In this document: in pieces, positions 28,757-39,971 of the stretch
How the letters are laid out: every line of letters begins with the position of its first letter
Numbering within the stretch: position 1 is the first letter of the stretch
Source: Acidiferrobacteraceae bacterium
Lineage (GTDB): Bacteria; Pseudomonadota; Gammaproteobacteria; Arenicellales; UBA868
Reading direction: 5' to 3'
Length of the DNA stretch: 64,000 nt
Assembly: GCA_002721105.1 (NCBI GenBank)
Contig: PBJL01000017.1
Location: 44,895-108,894 of the forward strand
Notes under the pieces: generated by a model
What the model saw: only the letters and a program-made list of their open reading frames with translations
Database searches by the model: none
Told to the model about the DNA's origin: nothing
Program-made: the position numbers and the translations under genes

Positions 28757-31700
28757 ATTATAGCTAGATCGTTTATAAGCTGTTCTGCAAAATTAAGACG
28801 TGCATCTGACTCTAATAAAGTTTTTCGTATGTGAAGGGTTTCGCTGTTTATCATTTGAAAAACCCCTGATTCTTTACTAATAATATGTAACAAGTTAGTA
28901 GGTTCAATCTGAGGTGAAGACACAAAATTAATTGATCCACCTTTTTTGTCTAAAAGAAAACGTTTTATACCTATATCTTGGCATTTTAGCTGTATAGTCC
29001 GAATACTAAAAAGTGATCGAGCAGCATCAGGTAATGGTCCGAATCGATCAATAGCTTCCAATCTTAGCTCATATAATTCATCAGAATCTTTAGCCCCGGC
29101 AATTCGCTTATAGAAAATCAATCTCTGATGGACATCAGGGAGATAAAAATCTGGGAATAAAGCTGGTACGTTAAGTTTTAAATCAGGTGGAGTCCGCGTC
29201 TCTGTATTAAATTCAAGTTTTCTTTGAAAATGTTTTGGGGAGTCAGTAATATCTACGATGGTTCTTTTAAGGTATTCGGTATAAAGAGAGAAACCAATTT
29301 CATCTATAGCACCACTTTGTGATTCTCCTAGCAGTTCGCCAGCACCCCGTATTTCTAGATCATGTGACGCAAGCATAAATCCAGAACCGAGCTCCTCTAG
29401 ACCCATAATGGCATCAAGACGTTTTTTAGATGCATCAGAAAGCGTTTCATCGTTAGGAATGATTAAGTACGCATAGGCTTGTTGGTGTGAGCGTCCGACT
29501 CGCCCTCTCAATTGGTAAAGTTGTGCAAGTCCATATCTATGAGCCTTCGTGATAATAATAGTATTTGCATTAGGAAAATCAATACCACTTTCTATAATAG
29601 TCGTGCAAACCAGAATACTGAACCGTTGGTGATGAAAGTCGTCCATAACCCGTTCTAATTGGTATCTATGCATTTGTCCATGACCGATACGGATAGACAC
29701 CTCAGGCATTAAGTCAGCTAAATCTTTTGCCACTTTATCAATCGATCGAACTTCATTATGAAGAAAAAATATCTGACCTCCTCTGTGAATTTCACGCAAA
29801 CATGCTTCACGAATCATATGATCACTCCATTGAGAAATAAAGGTCTTAATTGCATGTCTATCAAGCGGAGGCGTTGTTATCAAAGAAATCGAGCGCAGTC
29901 CCGACAAGCTAATATTTAGTGTTCGCGGTATTGGTGTTGCTGTTAGACTGAGGGTGTCGACGGCTCCACGAAAAATCTTTAATTTTTCTTTTTGGCGGAC
30001 ACCAAAACGATGTTCTTCATCAATTATTATCAGTCCAAGTTCACGAAATCTGATATCCGATTGCAGAAGTCTATGCGTTCCAATAACGATATCTGGCTGT
30101 CCATTAGGCAAAGAAGTTATTACCTTTTCTAGTTCGGATGTACTTCGAAATCGTGAGAGTAGTTCTATTTGTATTGGTTCGGATGAAAACCGATCGACAA
30201 AAGTTTCAAAGTGTTGCTGTGCCAAGATTGTTGTGGGCACTAAAATTGCGACTTGCTTATTGTTATGAACGGCAATAAACGCAGCACGGAGCGCGATCTC
30301 GGTTTTTCCGAATCCAACATCCCCACATACAAGCCTATCCATGAACATATCTGAAGATAGGTCCTCAATTATGTCCTGAATAACTTTTATTTGGTCAGGT
30401 GTTTCTTTATAGGGAAAATTTTCCACAAAGTTTTTGTATTCAACTTTTGGTGTCTCAAATTTATAACCTCGTCCAACTTCACGTAAGGCGTTAGCTTCAA
30501 GCAGTTCAACCGCCACATCACGGATCTTTTTTTGTGCGCGTTTTTTTGATTTATCCCAAATATCGCTACCTAACTTATGCAAAGGAGCTGTTTCCGGATC
30601 CCCTCCGATATATCGTGTTATAAGTTCTAATGATAATATTGGCACATACAGTCGATCAGAATTCTGATACTCTAATACTAGGAATTCAGAGTCATCATTT
30701 GCGATATTTAATACTTGTAATCCCCTATAACGACCTACTCCTTGCTCCTCATGAACGACTGGGTCTCCAATGTTGAGGTCAGAAAGAGATCGAATAACAG
30801 ATTCTGGATCGGTGGAACGCTTTCTATCAGATTTAGCCCGCTTTAATGCTTTCCTAGAGAGTTGACTTTCGGTGATGATTTCTACTTGATCTTCAGGTAG
30901 GACAAGACCGCGCTCTAATTGACTGGTAGTTAGGCCTACACGTACTTGATCATCGTTAATCCAATGGTGCCAATCATCATAAATTCGGGCAAAAATCTGA
31001 TTTTGCGTTAACAGTTCATCAATTGCTTGCAGTCGACCGCGACTATTACTTGTTATCAGTGTTCGACCTTTAGACTTAAGAAGGTAGTTAACAAGTTGTG
31101 AGTAAGGATGATCAGAACTAGCTTTATTTAAAAATTCTGGTGGAAATACGCTAGCAAAATAATTATTTCCCTTTGCTGAAATTTCGCGGCTAGCAACGAT
31201 ATTTCTGTATCCACTTAATTTTTTAGTTATTACATTTGGCTTGATATACAATTCGCTAGGTGGAAGGGGGCGCCTTTCAGGGTTTGATTGTGCGATTTGA
31301 AAACGATCGACTATGTTTGCCCATAGGCTATCAGCTTGAGGATTTGTATCGGAGTCAAATACCCATATTGCATCGGGTGAGACGTAATCAAATATTGTTG
31401 CCGTTTCATCAAAAAATAGCGGGAAAAAAGATTGTAAACCAGTGGGTAAGTTTCCTTTACTAACTTCTCGATAGATTTGATGATTCTGTGGATCACCTTC
31501 GAATTTTGTACGAAAATTTTTCCGAAATTTGCTTATGGCTTGTTTGTCGGTTGGAAATTCGTGAGCCGGAAGGATATCAATATAATTTAGAGCTTCACTC
31601 GAACGTTGGCTATCCGTATCAAATCGAGAAATAGATTCAATAATGGGACCAAATAGATCGAGCCTGAATGGATGATTAAAGCCTATAGCAAAAATATCAA

Positions 31701-32217
31701 AGACTCCTCCACGAATTGCGTATTCACCAGGTTCCATAACTTTCGATACTGAGCGATACCCTGAGTGTTGTAATTGTTCTCTGAAGTTATCTAGATCCAG
31801 CGCTTCACCCTTTTTCAAGAGAAAAGTTTGGTTGACAATATGCTCAGGTGGCGGTAAACGTTGCATTAGTGTTTCAATAGTGACACCTAGAAATCCATGC
31901 TTAATAGTAGGGAGGGTACTTAAAGTTCGGAGGCGTTCTGAGGTAATATCAAGATGCGGGGAAAAGAGATCGTAAGGTAAACAGTCCCAATCGGGTAAAA
32001 TAATTGATGGTGTGACAGTGTCATTGCTAAGATAGAATTGAACTTCGTCCCGCAATAGTCGAAGCACACGGTTGTCTTCGGCAACCAAAATTAGAAATGA
32101 GGCAGTACTATTTAGAATATTTGAAAGAGCGAGCGCAAGTGTTGAGCCATGCAAACCCGACCATTGGGCTAATGGCGCGCCAAGCTCTGGGATAGGTGGT
32201 GAAAAGGGACTGGCCAA
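28753..32217 (-). CDS. mfd: transcription-repair coupling factor
   Basis: Mfd removes RNA polymerase stalled at DNA lesions and recruits UvrA for nucleotide excision repair. The 1154-residue protein has the UvrB-like N-terminal region, the RNA-polymerase-interaction module beginning DPVVHEEQGVGRYRGL, a RecG-like helicase core with Walker A GDVGFGKTE and the DEEH box IIIDEEHRFGVRQKE, SLTATPIPRTL (motif III), RGRVGRSHQQAYAY (motif VI) and a C-terminal TRCF domain. The length matches the family. The start is TTG 32217. It is probably co-transcribed with csiV, with which it shares four bases. Confidence 0.96.
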   Translation of the reverse strand: MASPFSPPIPELGAPLAQWSGLHGSTLALALSNILNSTASFLILVAEDNRVLRLLRDEVQFYLSNDTVTPSIILPDWDCLPYDLFSPHLDITSERLRTLSTLPTIKHGFLGVTIETLMQRLPPPEHIVNQTFLLKKGEALDLDNFREQLQHSGYRSVSKVMEPGEYAIRGGVFDIFAIGFNHPFRLDLFGPIIESISRFDTDSQRSSEALNYIDILPAHEFPTDKQAISKFRKNFRTKFEGDPQNHQIYREVSKGNLPTGLQSFFPLFFDETATIFDYVSPDAIWVFDSDTNPQADSLWANIVDRFQIAQSNPERRPLPPSELYIKPNVITKKLSGYRNIVASREISAKGNNYFASVFPPEFLNKASSDHPYSQLVNYLLKSKGRTLITSNSRGRLQAIDELLTQNQIFARIYDDWHHWINDDQVRVGLTTSQLERGLVLPEDQVEIITESQLSRKALKRAKSDRKRSTDPESVIRSLSDLNIGDPVVHEEQGVGRYRGLQVLNIANDDSEFLVLEYQNSDRLYVPILSLELITRYIGGDPETAPLHKLGSDIWDKSKKRAQKKIRDVAVELLEANALREVGRGYKFETPKVEYKNFVENFPYKETPDQIKVIQDIIEDLSSDMFMDRLVCGDVGFGKTEIALRAAFIAVHNNKQVAILVPTTILAQQHFETFVDRFSSEPIQIELLSRFRSTSELEKVITSLPNGQPDIVIGTHRLLQSDIRFRELGLIIIDEEHRFGVRQKEKLKIFRGAVDTLSLTATPIPRTLNISLSGLRSISLITTPPLDRHAIKTFISQWSDHMIREACLREIHRGGQIFFLHNEVRSIDKVAKDLADLMPEVSIRIGHGQMHRYQLERVMDDFHHQRFSILVCTTIIESGIDFPNANTIIITKAHRYGLAQLYQLRGRVGRSHQQAYAYLIIPNDETLSDASKKRLDAIMGLEELGSGFMLASHDLEIRGAGELLGESQSGAIDEIGFSLYTEYLKRTIVDITDSPKHFQRKLEFNTETRTPPDLKLNVPALFPDFYLPDVHQRLIFYKRIAGAKDSDELYELRLEAIDRFGPLPDAARSLFSIRTIQLKCQDIGIKRFLLDKKGGSINFVSSPQIEPTNLLHIISKESGVFQMINSETLHIRKTLLESDARLNFAEQLINDLAII

Positions 32218-32350
32218 CTGTTTTTCTGAAATGGTATTAATGAAGTATCAGGATAGTATTTTAACCCACCAATAGCCATATTGAGCTTAGTTTGGTGATT
32301 AGATGTGTCATTAGCCTTTAATGGGACACATCAAGCAGGAAAATTTACGT

Positions 32351-33064
32351 ATGAAAGAACTTAAGTGTTGGGGATTAGTCCCAGCTAGCGGGATAGGTTA
32401 TAGATTGGGATCTGCGATCCCAAAACAATATATTAATCTCCTTGGTAAGCCTTTAATCTGTCATACCTTAGATACGCTTATTAATTGCAAGTATTTATCA
32501 GGGATTATTGTAGGCATTTCGAAACAAGATCGTTATTGGAAAAAAATAGTTGAAAACAAGGTTAAAGTTTTAAGTACATATTATGGCGGAAGTAGTAGAG
32601 CCGAAACAGTACAAAGGGGCCTACAATTCATGGAAACTTACGTTCGCGATGAGGATCATGTTCTCATTCATGATGCCGTTCGGCCTTGTGTACGATTATC
32701 GGATATTGAAAAGTTAATTATGGCGTCCCGGGAAGGGGATGCTGGCGCCATATTGGCGGTTAAGGCAGTTGATACCATCAAAAAAGGAGGAGAAGCGGGA
32801 TTGAGATCGTTTGTTAGAGAAACTATTCCTCGAAAAAATCTTTGGCACGCTCAAACTCCACAGGTTTTTCCATATAAAATTTTGCGAGATGCGTTTGAGA
32901 TCGCTGATATAAAAAATATTTCAGATGAAAGTTCAGTCATGGAAGAAGCGGGACATAAACCACATTTAGTGGCAGGACACAGTGATAATATAAAGGTGAC
33001 AACTGCTGTTGATTTAGATTTAGCAAAAGTTATCTTGAGTGAACGCTATGGAGAAGATCTATGA
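32351..33064 (+). CDS. ispD: 2-C-methyl-D-erythritol 4-phosphate cytidylyltransferase
   Basis: IspD makes CDP-methylerythritol in the MEP isoprenoid pathway. The start at ATG 32351 gives 237 residues starting MKELKCWGLVPASG; an upstream ATG at 32321 has no ribosome-binding site. The nucleotide-binding loop is PASGIGYRLGSAIPKQY, followed by HDAVRPCV and WHAQTPQVFPY. The second motif position is serine (PASG) where many IspD proteins have PAAG, a tolerated change. It is translationally coupled to ispF by an ATGA overlap and diverges from mfd across 133 bases. Confidence 0.94.
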   Translation: MKELKCWGLVPASGIGYRLGSAIPKQYINLLGKPLICHTLDTLINCKYLSGIIVGISKQDRYWKKIVENKVKVLSTYYGGSSRAETVQRGLQFMETYVRDEDHVLIHDAVRPCVRLSDIEKLIMASREGDAGAILAVKAVDTIKKGGEAGLRSFVRETIPRKNLWHAQTPQVFPYKILRDAFEIADIKNISDESSVMEEAGHKPHLVAGHSDNIKVTTAVDLDLAKVILSERYGEDL

Positions 33065-33534
33065 GAATAGGGAATGGATTTGATATACATAGACTTGAAT
33101 CTGGCAGCCCCTTAACAATTGGAGGGGCTCAGATTTCATGGACGCATAGACTGTCTGGTCATTCCGACGCTGATGTTTTAATTCATGCAGTCTGCGACGC
33201 GCTTCTCGGTGCGGTCGGTTATGGTGATTTAGGAACTTTGTTTCCAGAAACTCAAAATATAAACCGAGATCGTGATAGTCGTGAATTTCTACGTGTTGTG
33301 GGCGCCAAATTAACGGAGCTCAATGCAGAAATACAAAATATCGACTGCATTATAGTGGCTCAAAGACCTAAGCTCTCAGACTACTTTCCTGAAATGATAT
33401 CCAATATTGCTTTGGATCTGATGATCTCCAATAGTAAAGTCCACGTAAAGGCAAAAACAGCAGATCATTTAGGCGTGATTGGCCGAGAGGAAGGTATCGC
33501 AGCTTTTGTAGTAGCGTTAGTTGAGGATAATTAA
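33061..33534 (+). CDS. ispF: 2-C-methyl-D-erythritol 2,4-cyclodiphosphate synthase
   Basis: IspF closes the cyclodiphosphate ring in the MEP pathway. The 157-residue protein is full length, with metal ligands Asp8 and His10 (GFDIHR) and His42 (VLIHAVCDAL), the HSDADV loop, GDLGTLFPE, and the C-terminal KTADHLGVIGREEGIAA motif. It overlaps ispD by four bases and converges on the Smr-domain gene with a four-base 3' overlap. The truD-surE pair that often follows ispF in gammaproteobacteria is absent here. Confidence 0.96.
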   Translation: MRIGNGFDIHRLESGSPLTIGGAQISWTHRLSGHSDADVLIHAVCDALLGAVGYGDLGTLFPETQNINRDRDSREFLRVVGAKLTELNAEIQNIDCIIVAQRPKLSDYFPEMISNIALDLMISNSKVHVKAKTADHLGVIGREEGIAAFVVALVEDN

Positions 33535-34079
33535 CAACTTAGTAAAACATAAAGAGCTCCGGTTCCTCCGTCGCTAGGTATCGTAATGCAGTATGCTAAA
33601 ACCCGAGGCTCGTGTCGCAGTTGAGAGAGCGTAGCCTCACGCACTACGGAATAGTTGCTTGGAGAACTCCTGCCTTTACCAGTTACCACGCGCACGCAAC
33701 CAGACTCGGTTACTGTGGCTTTGCTTAGAAAATGATGTAGACGATGGATTGCTTCGTGTTTTGTATAACCATGTAAATCTATTTCATCGCAGATTGTTAA
33801 ACGACCTCTTTTTAGATTCTTTAACGTCTGTTTTCTAACACCCGATCTATAAAATAAATCTCCTTCGTCTCGGAGTACTCCTGCATCTTTGGTGGACAAG
33901 GTTGACGAGTGTTTATTCGTAGATGGGTGCTCCTGAGTATGATCGTCATAGAAATTTAAATCTCTTTTGTTCAAAGACGTACTATCTTCAACAGGCCAAC
34001 TTTCATCAATTGCCCGTCGAAATAGTTCGCTATCTTCCGCACTGATAATTTTTCCTGTAGAATTTTTGCGCGATGTCAT
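33531..34079 (-). CDS. Smr-domain protein (putative DNA/RNA endonuclease)
   Basis: A 182-residue protein with a C-terminal Smr domain. It has EIDLHGYTKHEAIHRL (the LDxH motif, about residue 105 on) and VRVVTGKGRSSP (the TGxG motif), the two signatures of the MutS2-related small domain with nicking activity in some members. The N-terminal half is charged and low in complexity, as in the SmrA/YdaL group. The biological role of these stand-alone Smr proteins is poorly established. Its 3' end overlaps ispF on the opposite strand, and trxB lies six bases upstream of it on the same strand. Confidence 0.85.
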   Translation of the reverse strand: MTSRKNSTGKIISAEDSELFRRAIDESWPVEDSTSLNKRDLNFYDDHTQEHPSTNKHSSTLSTKDAGVLRDEGDLFYRSGVRKQTLKNLKRGRLTICDEIDLHGYTKHEAIHRLHHFLSKATVTESGCVRVVTGKGRSSPSNYSVVREATLSQLRHEPRVLAYCITIPSDGGTGALYVLLSC

Positions 34080-34085
34080 TCTATT

Positions 34086-35036
<951 letters not shown>

Positions 35037-35176
35037 TTATTTATCTGATGTGGAAGAAAATTTAAGCAAATTAGCCTTTAAACTGTGTTTGTGACATAGA
35101 AAAGCTGTATGTTAAGCGGTTTTTAGCCCGACTTAAAACTTTTTTCTAAAACGGTGAGTAAAAACCAATGGTCGGA

Positions 35177-35182
35177 TATAAT
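35177..35182 (+). promoter_or_regulatory. candidate -10 box upstream of ftsK
   Basis: A perfect TATAAT lies 44 bases before the ftsK start. No good -35 hexamer stands 16-18 bases upstream, so this is weak evidence for a promoter. Confidence 0.3.
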
Positions 35183-35225
35183 TAGGGAAGCAAATAGGAC
35201 AGATTTTCTCGACTAAAGACTTCCT

Positions 35226-37541
35226 TTGGCGCAGGCAAAAAGACACTCGACAACTATAAAAGCACTCCCTAACATACCCCCAAGACTTGCTCGCTTGGGC
35301 CGGGAGGTGTTGGTCATCGCATATGCTGCGTTGACGCTATACCTTTTGGTTAGTCTTGTCACTTATTCTGACCAAGATCCGAGTTTTACGTTTACCGGTA
35401 CCGGGAGCTCAACACAAAATTTAGGCGGCAGTTTTGGAGCATGGTTTTCTGATTTGTTTTTCCATGCTTTTGGATATACAGCATTTCTTTTTCCAGCTAT
35501 TTTTGCTCTTCTTAGTTGGAGAACATTCAAGTATCAAAAAGAAAAACCTGCTAAATACATAAGAGCAGCTCACACGATTGGCTTACTCCTCGCTTTATTT
35601 TCGGCCTGCGGATTAGAGCACATTCACTTTCCTAGAGAGGCATCTATTCTATTATTTGAAGCCGGAGGGTGGGTTGGCAGTCTTAGCGGTGTATGGTTAT
35701 TGATGGTATTTGGTATCGTCGGTGCTACTGTAATTTTATTGGTAATGTTTATAGCGGCTATTTCATGGGCTCTTGATGTTTCTTGGTTTTTTATCATGGA
35801 CTGGATTGGAAAATGGACTTGCAAAGGTTTTGATTGGCTTCTCGATTACTTTAAATCGCTGATTGATCAGGCTCAAGGGTTATCAATTAGAAAAAAACGG
35901 GAAAAGATTGGAACTGGCATAAAAAAGGGTTCGGATGGAAGAGCATCAGTAAGAATAGAGCCAAAAATATCTCCGCCCAAAGCTGGAGCTCGTATTTATA
36001 AGGAAAAGCAAACACCAATTCCTATTTTTGCAGAAGAGACGGTGCCAAACGGAGCATTACCTCCATTAGGTCTCTTAGATACACCAAAACAACAATCAGG
36101 AGGTTATAGTAAAGAGACATTAGAAATGATGTCGCGCTTAGTAGAAAAGAAATTGTTGGATTTTAATATCCAGGCGCGAGTAGAATCAGTACAGCCGGGC
36201 CCAGTCATTACTCGATTCGAAGTAGATCCGGCACCTGGCGTAAAGGCAAGCCAGATAGTAGGTCTCTCTCGTGATTTAGCAAGAGCATTATCCGTAGTAA
36301 GTGTTCGTGTTGTTGAGAATATTCCAGGAAAAACTTTTATCGGATTAGAGATCCCAAACGAAGAACGTGAAACTGTTCATTTGCTAGAAGGGCTAGCATC
36401 CGAAATTTATGAATCGAGCAAAAGCCCTTTGAGTCTAGTGTTAGGCAAGGATATTGCAGGGCAAACGGTTATCTCAGATTTGGCTAAAATGCCACATGTC
36501 CTAATTGCGGGTACCACTGGGGCAGGGAAGTCGGTTTGCATAAATGCTTTAATATTAAGTATTGTATATAAATCCACTCCTGACGATGTGAGACTTATAT
36601 TGATAGATCCCAAAATGCTTGAGCTATCAACCTATGATGGTATACCGCATTTACTCACACCCGTTGTGACAGATATGCAGAAGGCAGGAAATGCGTTGCG
36701 ATGGTGCATGAATGAAATGGATCGACGTTTTCGACTTATGTCCGCTCTTGGGGTTCGCAATATTGTGGGCTACAACCGTAAAGTATTGGCTGCACATAAT
36801 GCAGGACAGCCGTTATTTGATCCTCTTCAACCGCAGACAGATGACGAAGAAAGAAATAATGAGCAAGCTGTGTTATCAAAAATGCCCTACATAGTAGTTA
36901 TTATAGATGAACTTGCCGATCTTTTTATGGTTGTTGGAAAGAAAGTCGAGGAACTAATAACGAGAATTGCTCAAAGAGCTAGAGCAGCCGGAATTCATTT
37001 AGTTGTAGCCACCCAAAGACCTTCAGTCGATGTTGTAACGGGATTGATCAAGGCGAACATACCAACACGGATAGCATTTCAGGTTAGCTCTCGAGCGGAT
37101 TCCAGAACGGTATTGGATCAAATGGGTGCTGAACAATTATTGGGGCATGGCGATATGCTCTTCCTACCTCCTGGCACTGGGTTTCCAGTTAGAGTACATG
37201 GATCGTTAGTTTCTGATCAGGAGGTTCATAAAGTGACTGAGCAGCTGCGTAATAGTGGAGTGCCGGAATATCTTGAGGGTGTTTTAGATTCCAATAGCAA
37301 TCCCGATGATTTAAGCAGTGATTTTAGTGGGGGCAACGGAGAAGAGGATCCTTTGTACGATCAGGCTGTCGCTTTTGTAGCCGAGACGAGGCGCGCATCA
37401 ATCTCATCTGTGCAACGTCAATTACGAGTTGGTTACAACCGAGCGGCTAGAATGATTGAAGCAATGGAAACTGCTGGGGTGGTTAGCACGAATGAAAACG
37501 GTAAGCGAGAAGTTTTGGTGCCCCGAACACAAATGAGATGA
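35226..37541 (+). CDS. ftsK: DNA translocase FtsK
   Basis: FtsK is a septal DNA pump that clears chromosome ends and activates XerCD at dif. The start is TTG 35226, for 771 residues. The N-terminus has four hydrophobic helices (about residues 26-185), then a short basic linker (215-265), the alpha-beta motor with Walker A AGTTGAGKSV and Walker B YIVVIIDELADLF, and a C-terminal winged-helix gamma domain (SISSVQRQLRVGYNRAARMI) that reads KOPS polarity sites. The linker is short compared with E. coli FtsK, like SpoIIIE and Pseudomonas FtsK. It overlaps lolA by four bases. Confidence 0.95.
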   Translation: MAQAKRHSTTIKALPNIPPRLARLGREVLVIAYAALTLYLLVSLVTYSDQDPSFTFTGTGSSTQNLGGSFGAWFSDLFFHAFGYTAFLFPAIFALLSWRTFKYQKEKPAKYIRAAHTIGLLLALFSACGLEHIHFPREASILLFEAGGWVGSLSGVWLLMVFGIVGATVILLVMFIAAISWALDVSWFFIMDWIGKWTCKGFDWLLDYFKSLIDQAQGLSIRKKREKIGTGIKKGSDGRASVRIEPKISPPKAGARIYKEKQTPIPIFAEETVPNGALPPLGLLDTPKQQSGGYSKETLEMMSRLVEKKLLDFNIQARVESVQPGPVITRFEVDPAPGVKASQIVGLSRDLARALSVVSVRVVENIPGKTFIGLEIPNEERETVHLLEGLASEIYESSKSPLSLVLGKDIAGQTVISDLAKMPHVLIAGTTGAGKSVCINALILSIVYKSTPDDVRLILIDPKMLELSTYDGIPHLLTPVVTDMQKAGNALRWCMNEMDRRFRLMSALGVRNIVGYNRKVLAAHNAGQPLFDPLQPQTDDEERNNEQAVLSKMPYIVVIIDELADLFMVVGKKVEELITRIAQRARAAGIHLVVATQRPSVDVVTGLIKANIPTRIAFQVSSRADSRTVLDQMGAEQLLGHGDMLFLPPGTGFPVRVHGSLVSDQEVHKVTEQLRNSGVPEYLEGVLDSNSNPDDLSSDFSGGNGEEDPLYDQAVAFVAETRRASISSVQRQLRVGYNRAARMIEAMETAGVVSTNENGKREVLVPRTQMR

Positions 37542-38182
37542 TAATGACCAATATTCGGACTCTGACTTGCATAGCTATTAGTTTCTTTTTAGGACTATAT
37601 ACAGCAAGTGGAATTGCATCATCCGAGAGCCCTCAGCTTGATAGGTTTTTTCATGACCTTCAAACATTTCGAGCAGATTTTACACAAGTGGTTTTAGATC
37701 AAAATTTGGTTCCGTTGAGGGAAAGTAGTGGACGTTTATGGATATCTCGACCGAACAAATTTCGATGGAACTATAGTTTTCCTTTCCCACAGCAGATTAT
37801 TGCAGATGGTGAGAAGGTATGGGTCTATGATATTGATTTAGAACAAGTTACGGTACGGAATCAAAACAATGCACTTGTGGGAACACCCGCTATACTTTTA
37901 GCTGGAAAAGGTAATTTAGAAACCGAATACAACATTAACAATATTGGACTTCAGGGATCAGTTTTTTGGGTTATCTTGCAGCCAAAAAATAACAATACTA
38001 GTTTTTCTGAAATACAACTAGGGTTCCAGAAAAATACATTGCGACAAATACAACTACTTGACAAATTAGAACATATAACCCGTATTGTATTAAATCATGT
38101 TGAAGAGAACGTATCGATTCCAAGCAAAACCTACAAATTTGAACCCCCTATCGATGTTGATGTGATTCAAGAAGATAACTGA
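37538..38182 (+). CDS. lolA: outer-membrane lipoprotein carrier protein
   Basis: LolA ferries lipoproteins from the LolCDE complex across the periplasm to LolB. The 214-residue protein has a signal peptide (residues about 1-27) and the LolA fold: FRADFTQVVLDQNL, SGRLWISRPNKFRWNY, IIADGEKVWVYDIDLEQVT and a C-terminal strand. The start overlaps the ftsK stop (ATGA), so translation is coupled. In Pseudomonas rarA lies between lolA and crcB; here crcB follows directly with a one-base overlap. Confidence 0.92.
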   Translation: MIMTNIRTLTCIAISFFLGLYTASGIASSESPQLDRFFHDLQTFRADFTQVVLDQNLVPLRESSGRLWISRPNKFRWNYSFPFPQQIIADGEKVWVYDIDLEQVTVRNQNNALVGTPAILLAGKGNLETEYNINNIGLQGSVFWVILQPKNNNTSFSEIQLGFQKNTLRQIQLLDKLEHITRIVLNHVEENVSIPSKTYKFEPPIDVDVIQEDN

Positions 38183-38553
38183 TGGTAACAGTGCTTGTGG
38201 TTGGTATCGGGGGCGCAATTGGAGCCATCATGCGATGGTGGACCGGTATACTTTTTAACTCTGTTGGTTTAGCTAGTTATTTAAGCACCCTATCTGTGAA
38301 TTTTATTGGCTCATTCCTAATCGGGTTAGTATTTATAACTTTACAGAATAAATATCCTAGTGGCGAATTAATACATAGTGGTATCATGATTGGCTTGCTA
38401 GGCGGTTTCACAACATATTCTGCTTTCTCTCTAGAAGTGGTGAACATGATTGCATCTGGTTTATTAGGACGTGCCCTAATGTATATTTTTATTACTTTAA
38501 TTTGTTGCCTAGCTGCGGCTTTTGTTGGGACAACTGTTGGTAGGGCTTTATGA
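38182..38553 (+). CDS. crcB: fluoride ion channel CrcB/Fluc
   Basis: A small, four-helix membrane protein of 123 residues that forms a dual-topology dimer exporting fluoride. Family motifs are GGAIGAIMRWW, NFIGSFLIG and GLLGGFTTYSAFSLE, containing the conserved Asn, the Thr/Phe-box and Ser residues. The start shares one base with the lolA stop (TGATG). No separate fluoride riboswitch could precede it, since it begins inside the operon. Confidence 0.94.
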   Translation: MVTVLVVGIGGAIGAIMRWWTGILFNSVGLASYLSTLSVNFIGSFLIGLVFITLQNKYPSGELIHSGIMIGLLGGFTTYSAFSLEVVNMIASGLLGRALMYIFITLICCLAAAFVGTTVGRAL

Positions 38554-38579
38554 ACAGCTTTAATATATGGTAATTGATT

Positions 38580-39854
38580 ATGCTAGATCCACAGAACATT
38601 CGACAAAACATTGACGCTGTAGCAGAGCAATTGCTTCGCCGAGATTACATAATTGATAAAAACAGAATCTCCGCTTTAGAAAAGGAGCGAAAAGAACTGC
38701 AAATTCAGCAGCAAGACTTACAAAGTCAACGCAATCGTGCTTCAAAGGAAATTGGGATTCAGAAAAAGTTAGCCAATGATTCTATAGAATTAGTTGATTC
38801 TATGAAGGAATTGGGCCTTAAATTGAGCAAAATACAGAAAGACTTGGTGTCAGTTCAGAATGAATTAAATAATATTCTGGAGAGTATGCCAAATATCCCG
38901 CATGGTTCCGTGCCTATGGGAAAAAGTGAACAGGATAATGAAGAACTTGACAAATGGGGCCATCCCCGGCAATTTAATTTTCAACCAATTGATCATGTTG
39001 AGCTTGGCGCAAAATTAAATATGATGGATTTTGATAGAGCGTCAGCAATGAGTGGATCTCGATTTGTAACACTAGCAGGTCCATTAGCAGGCTTGCATCG
39101 AGCTCTCATTCAGTTCATGCTTGATCTTCATATTAGAGAACATGGATACCTAGAAGCCTATGTGCCATTTTTAGTTAATGCTGATTCCTTGTTCGGAACA
39201 GGACAACTGCCGAAATTTCTTGATGATCAATTTTGCACTGATTCAGATCCACAATATTTCTTAATACCGACTGCAGAGGTGCCGGTAACGAATCTTTATC
39301 GGGACCAAATCATTACAGATGATATGTTCCCGATAAAACGTGTGTGTCATACGCCGTGTTTTCGTCGCGAAGCTGGATCTTACGGGAAAGATACGCGAGG
39401 AATGATTCGGCAGCATCAATTTGAGAAGGTTGAGTTAGTGCATATTGTGAGACCGTTGGAGTCATGGGAAACTCTTGAAACATTGACAAACCATGCTGAA
39501 ATTGTTCTACAAAAACTTGAGTTACCTTACAGGAAAGTTGTGCTTTGTACGGGAGACCTTGGATTTGCTTCGTCTAAGACGTATGATCTAGAAGTATGGC
39601 TTCCCGGCCAACAAGCATATAGGGAAATTTCATCTTGTAGTAATTTTCAAGCTTTTCAAGCAAGGCGAATGCGTACTCGGTGGCGAAATCCAGATACCGG
39701 AAAAACTGAATTTGTTCATACATTGAATGGCTCAGGAATTGCCGTCGGAAGAGCATTGGTTGCAATTATGGAGAATAATCAAAATGAGGATGGATCGGTG
39801 AATGTGCCTTCAATCCTTAGGCAATATATGGGGGGATTGGATAGAATTACGTAA
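38580..39854 (+). CDS. serS: serine--tRNA ligase
   Basis: SerRS charges tRNA-Ser and tRNA-Sec. From ATG 38580 it has 424 residues: an N-terminal antiparallel coiled-coil arm (about 30-105, rich in Lys/Glu/Gln), then the class II core with motif 2 FRREAGSYGKDTRGMIRQHQ and motif 3 NGSGIAVGRALVAIMENNQ. A TTG two codons upstream is less likely as a start. The gene follows crcB, and tRNA-Ser(UGA) lies 117 bases downstream, a functional pairing. The cysG gene found nearby in Pseudomonas is absent. Confidence 0.96.
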   Translation: MLDPQNIRQNIDAVAEQLLRRDYIIDKNRISALEKERKELQIQQQDLQSQRNRASKEIGIQKKLANDSIELVDSMKELGLKLSKIQKDLVSVQNELNNILESMPNIPHGSVPMGKSEQDNEELDKWGHPRQFNFQPIDHVELGAKLNMMDFDRASAMSGSRFVTLAGPLAGLHRALIQFMLDLHIREHGYLEAYVPFLVNADSLFGTGQLPKFLDDQFCTDSDPQYFLIPTAEVPVTNLYRDQIITDDMFPIKRVCHTPCFRREAGSYGKDTRGMIRQHQFEKVELVHIVRPLESWETLETLTNHAEIVLQKLELPYRKVVLCTGDLGFASSKTYDLEVWLPGQQAYREISSCSNFQAFQARRMRTRWRNPDTGKTEFVHTLNGSGIAVGRALVAIMENNQNEDGSVNVPSILRQYMGGLDRIT

Positions 39855-39971
39855 CACCTTAGCTAATCACCTGAGCAAAGAAGCTTCTTTTTTGAATTGG
39901 CTTCGAAGATTTCTAACCAATAACAGAGCTCTTATGCCTGTACTGTAATAACATAATAACAGTATCACGAG

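Noticed and set aside
39878..39894. AAGAAGCTTCTT followed by T-rich sequence after serS, as a terminator
   Set aside because: The palindrome leaves no loop; folded with a four-base loop only a weak A/T stem remains.
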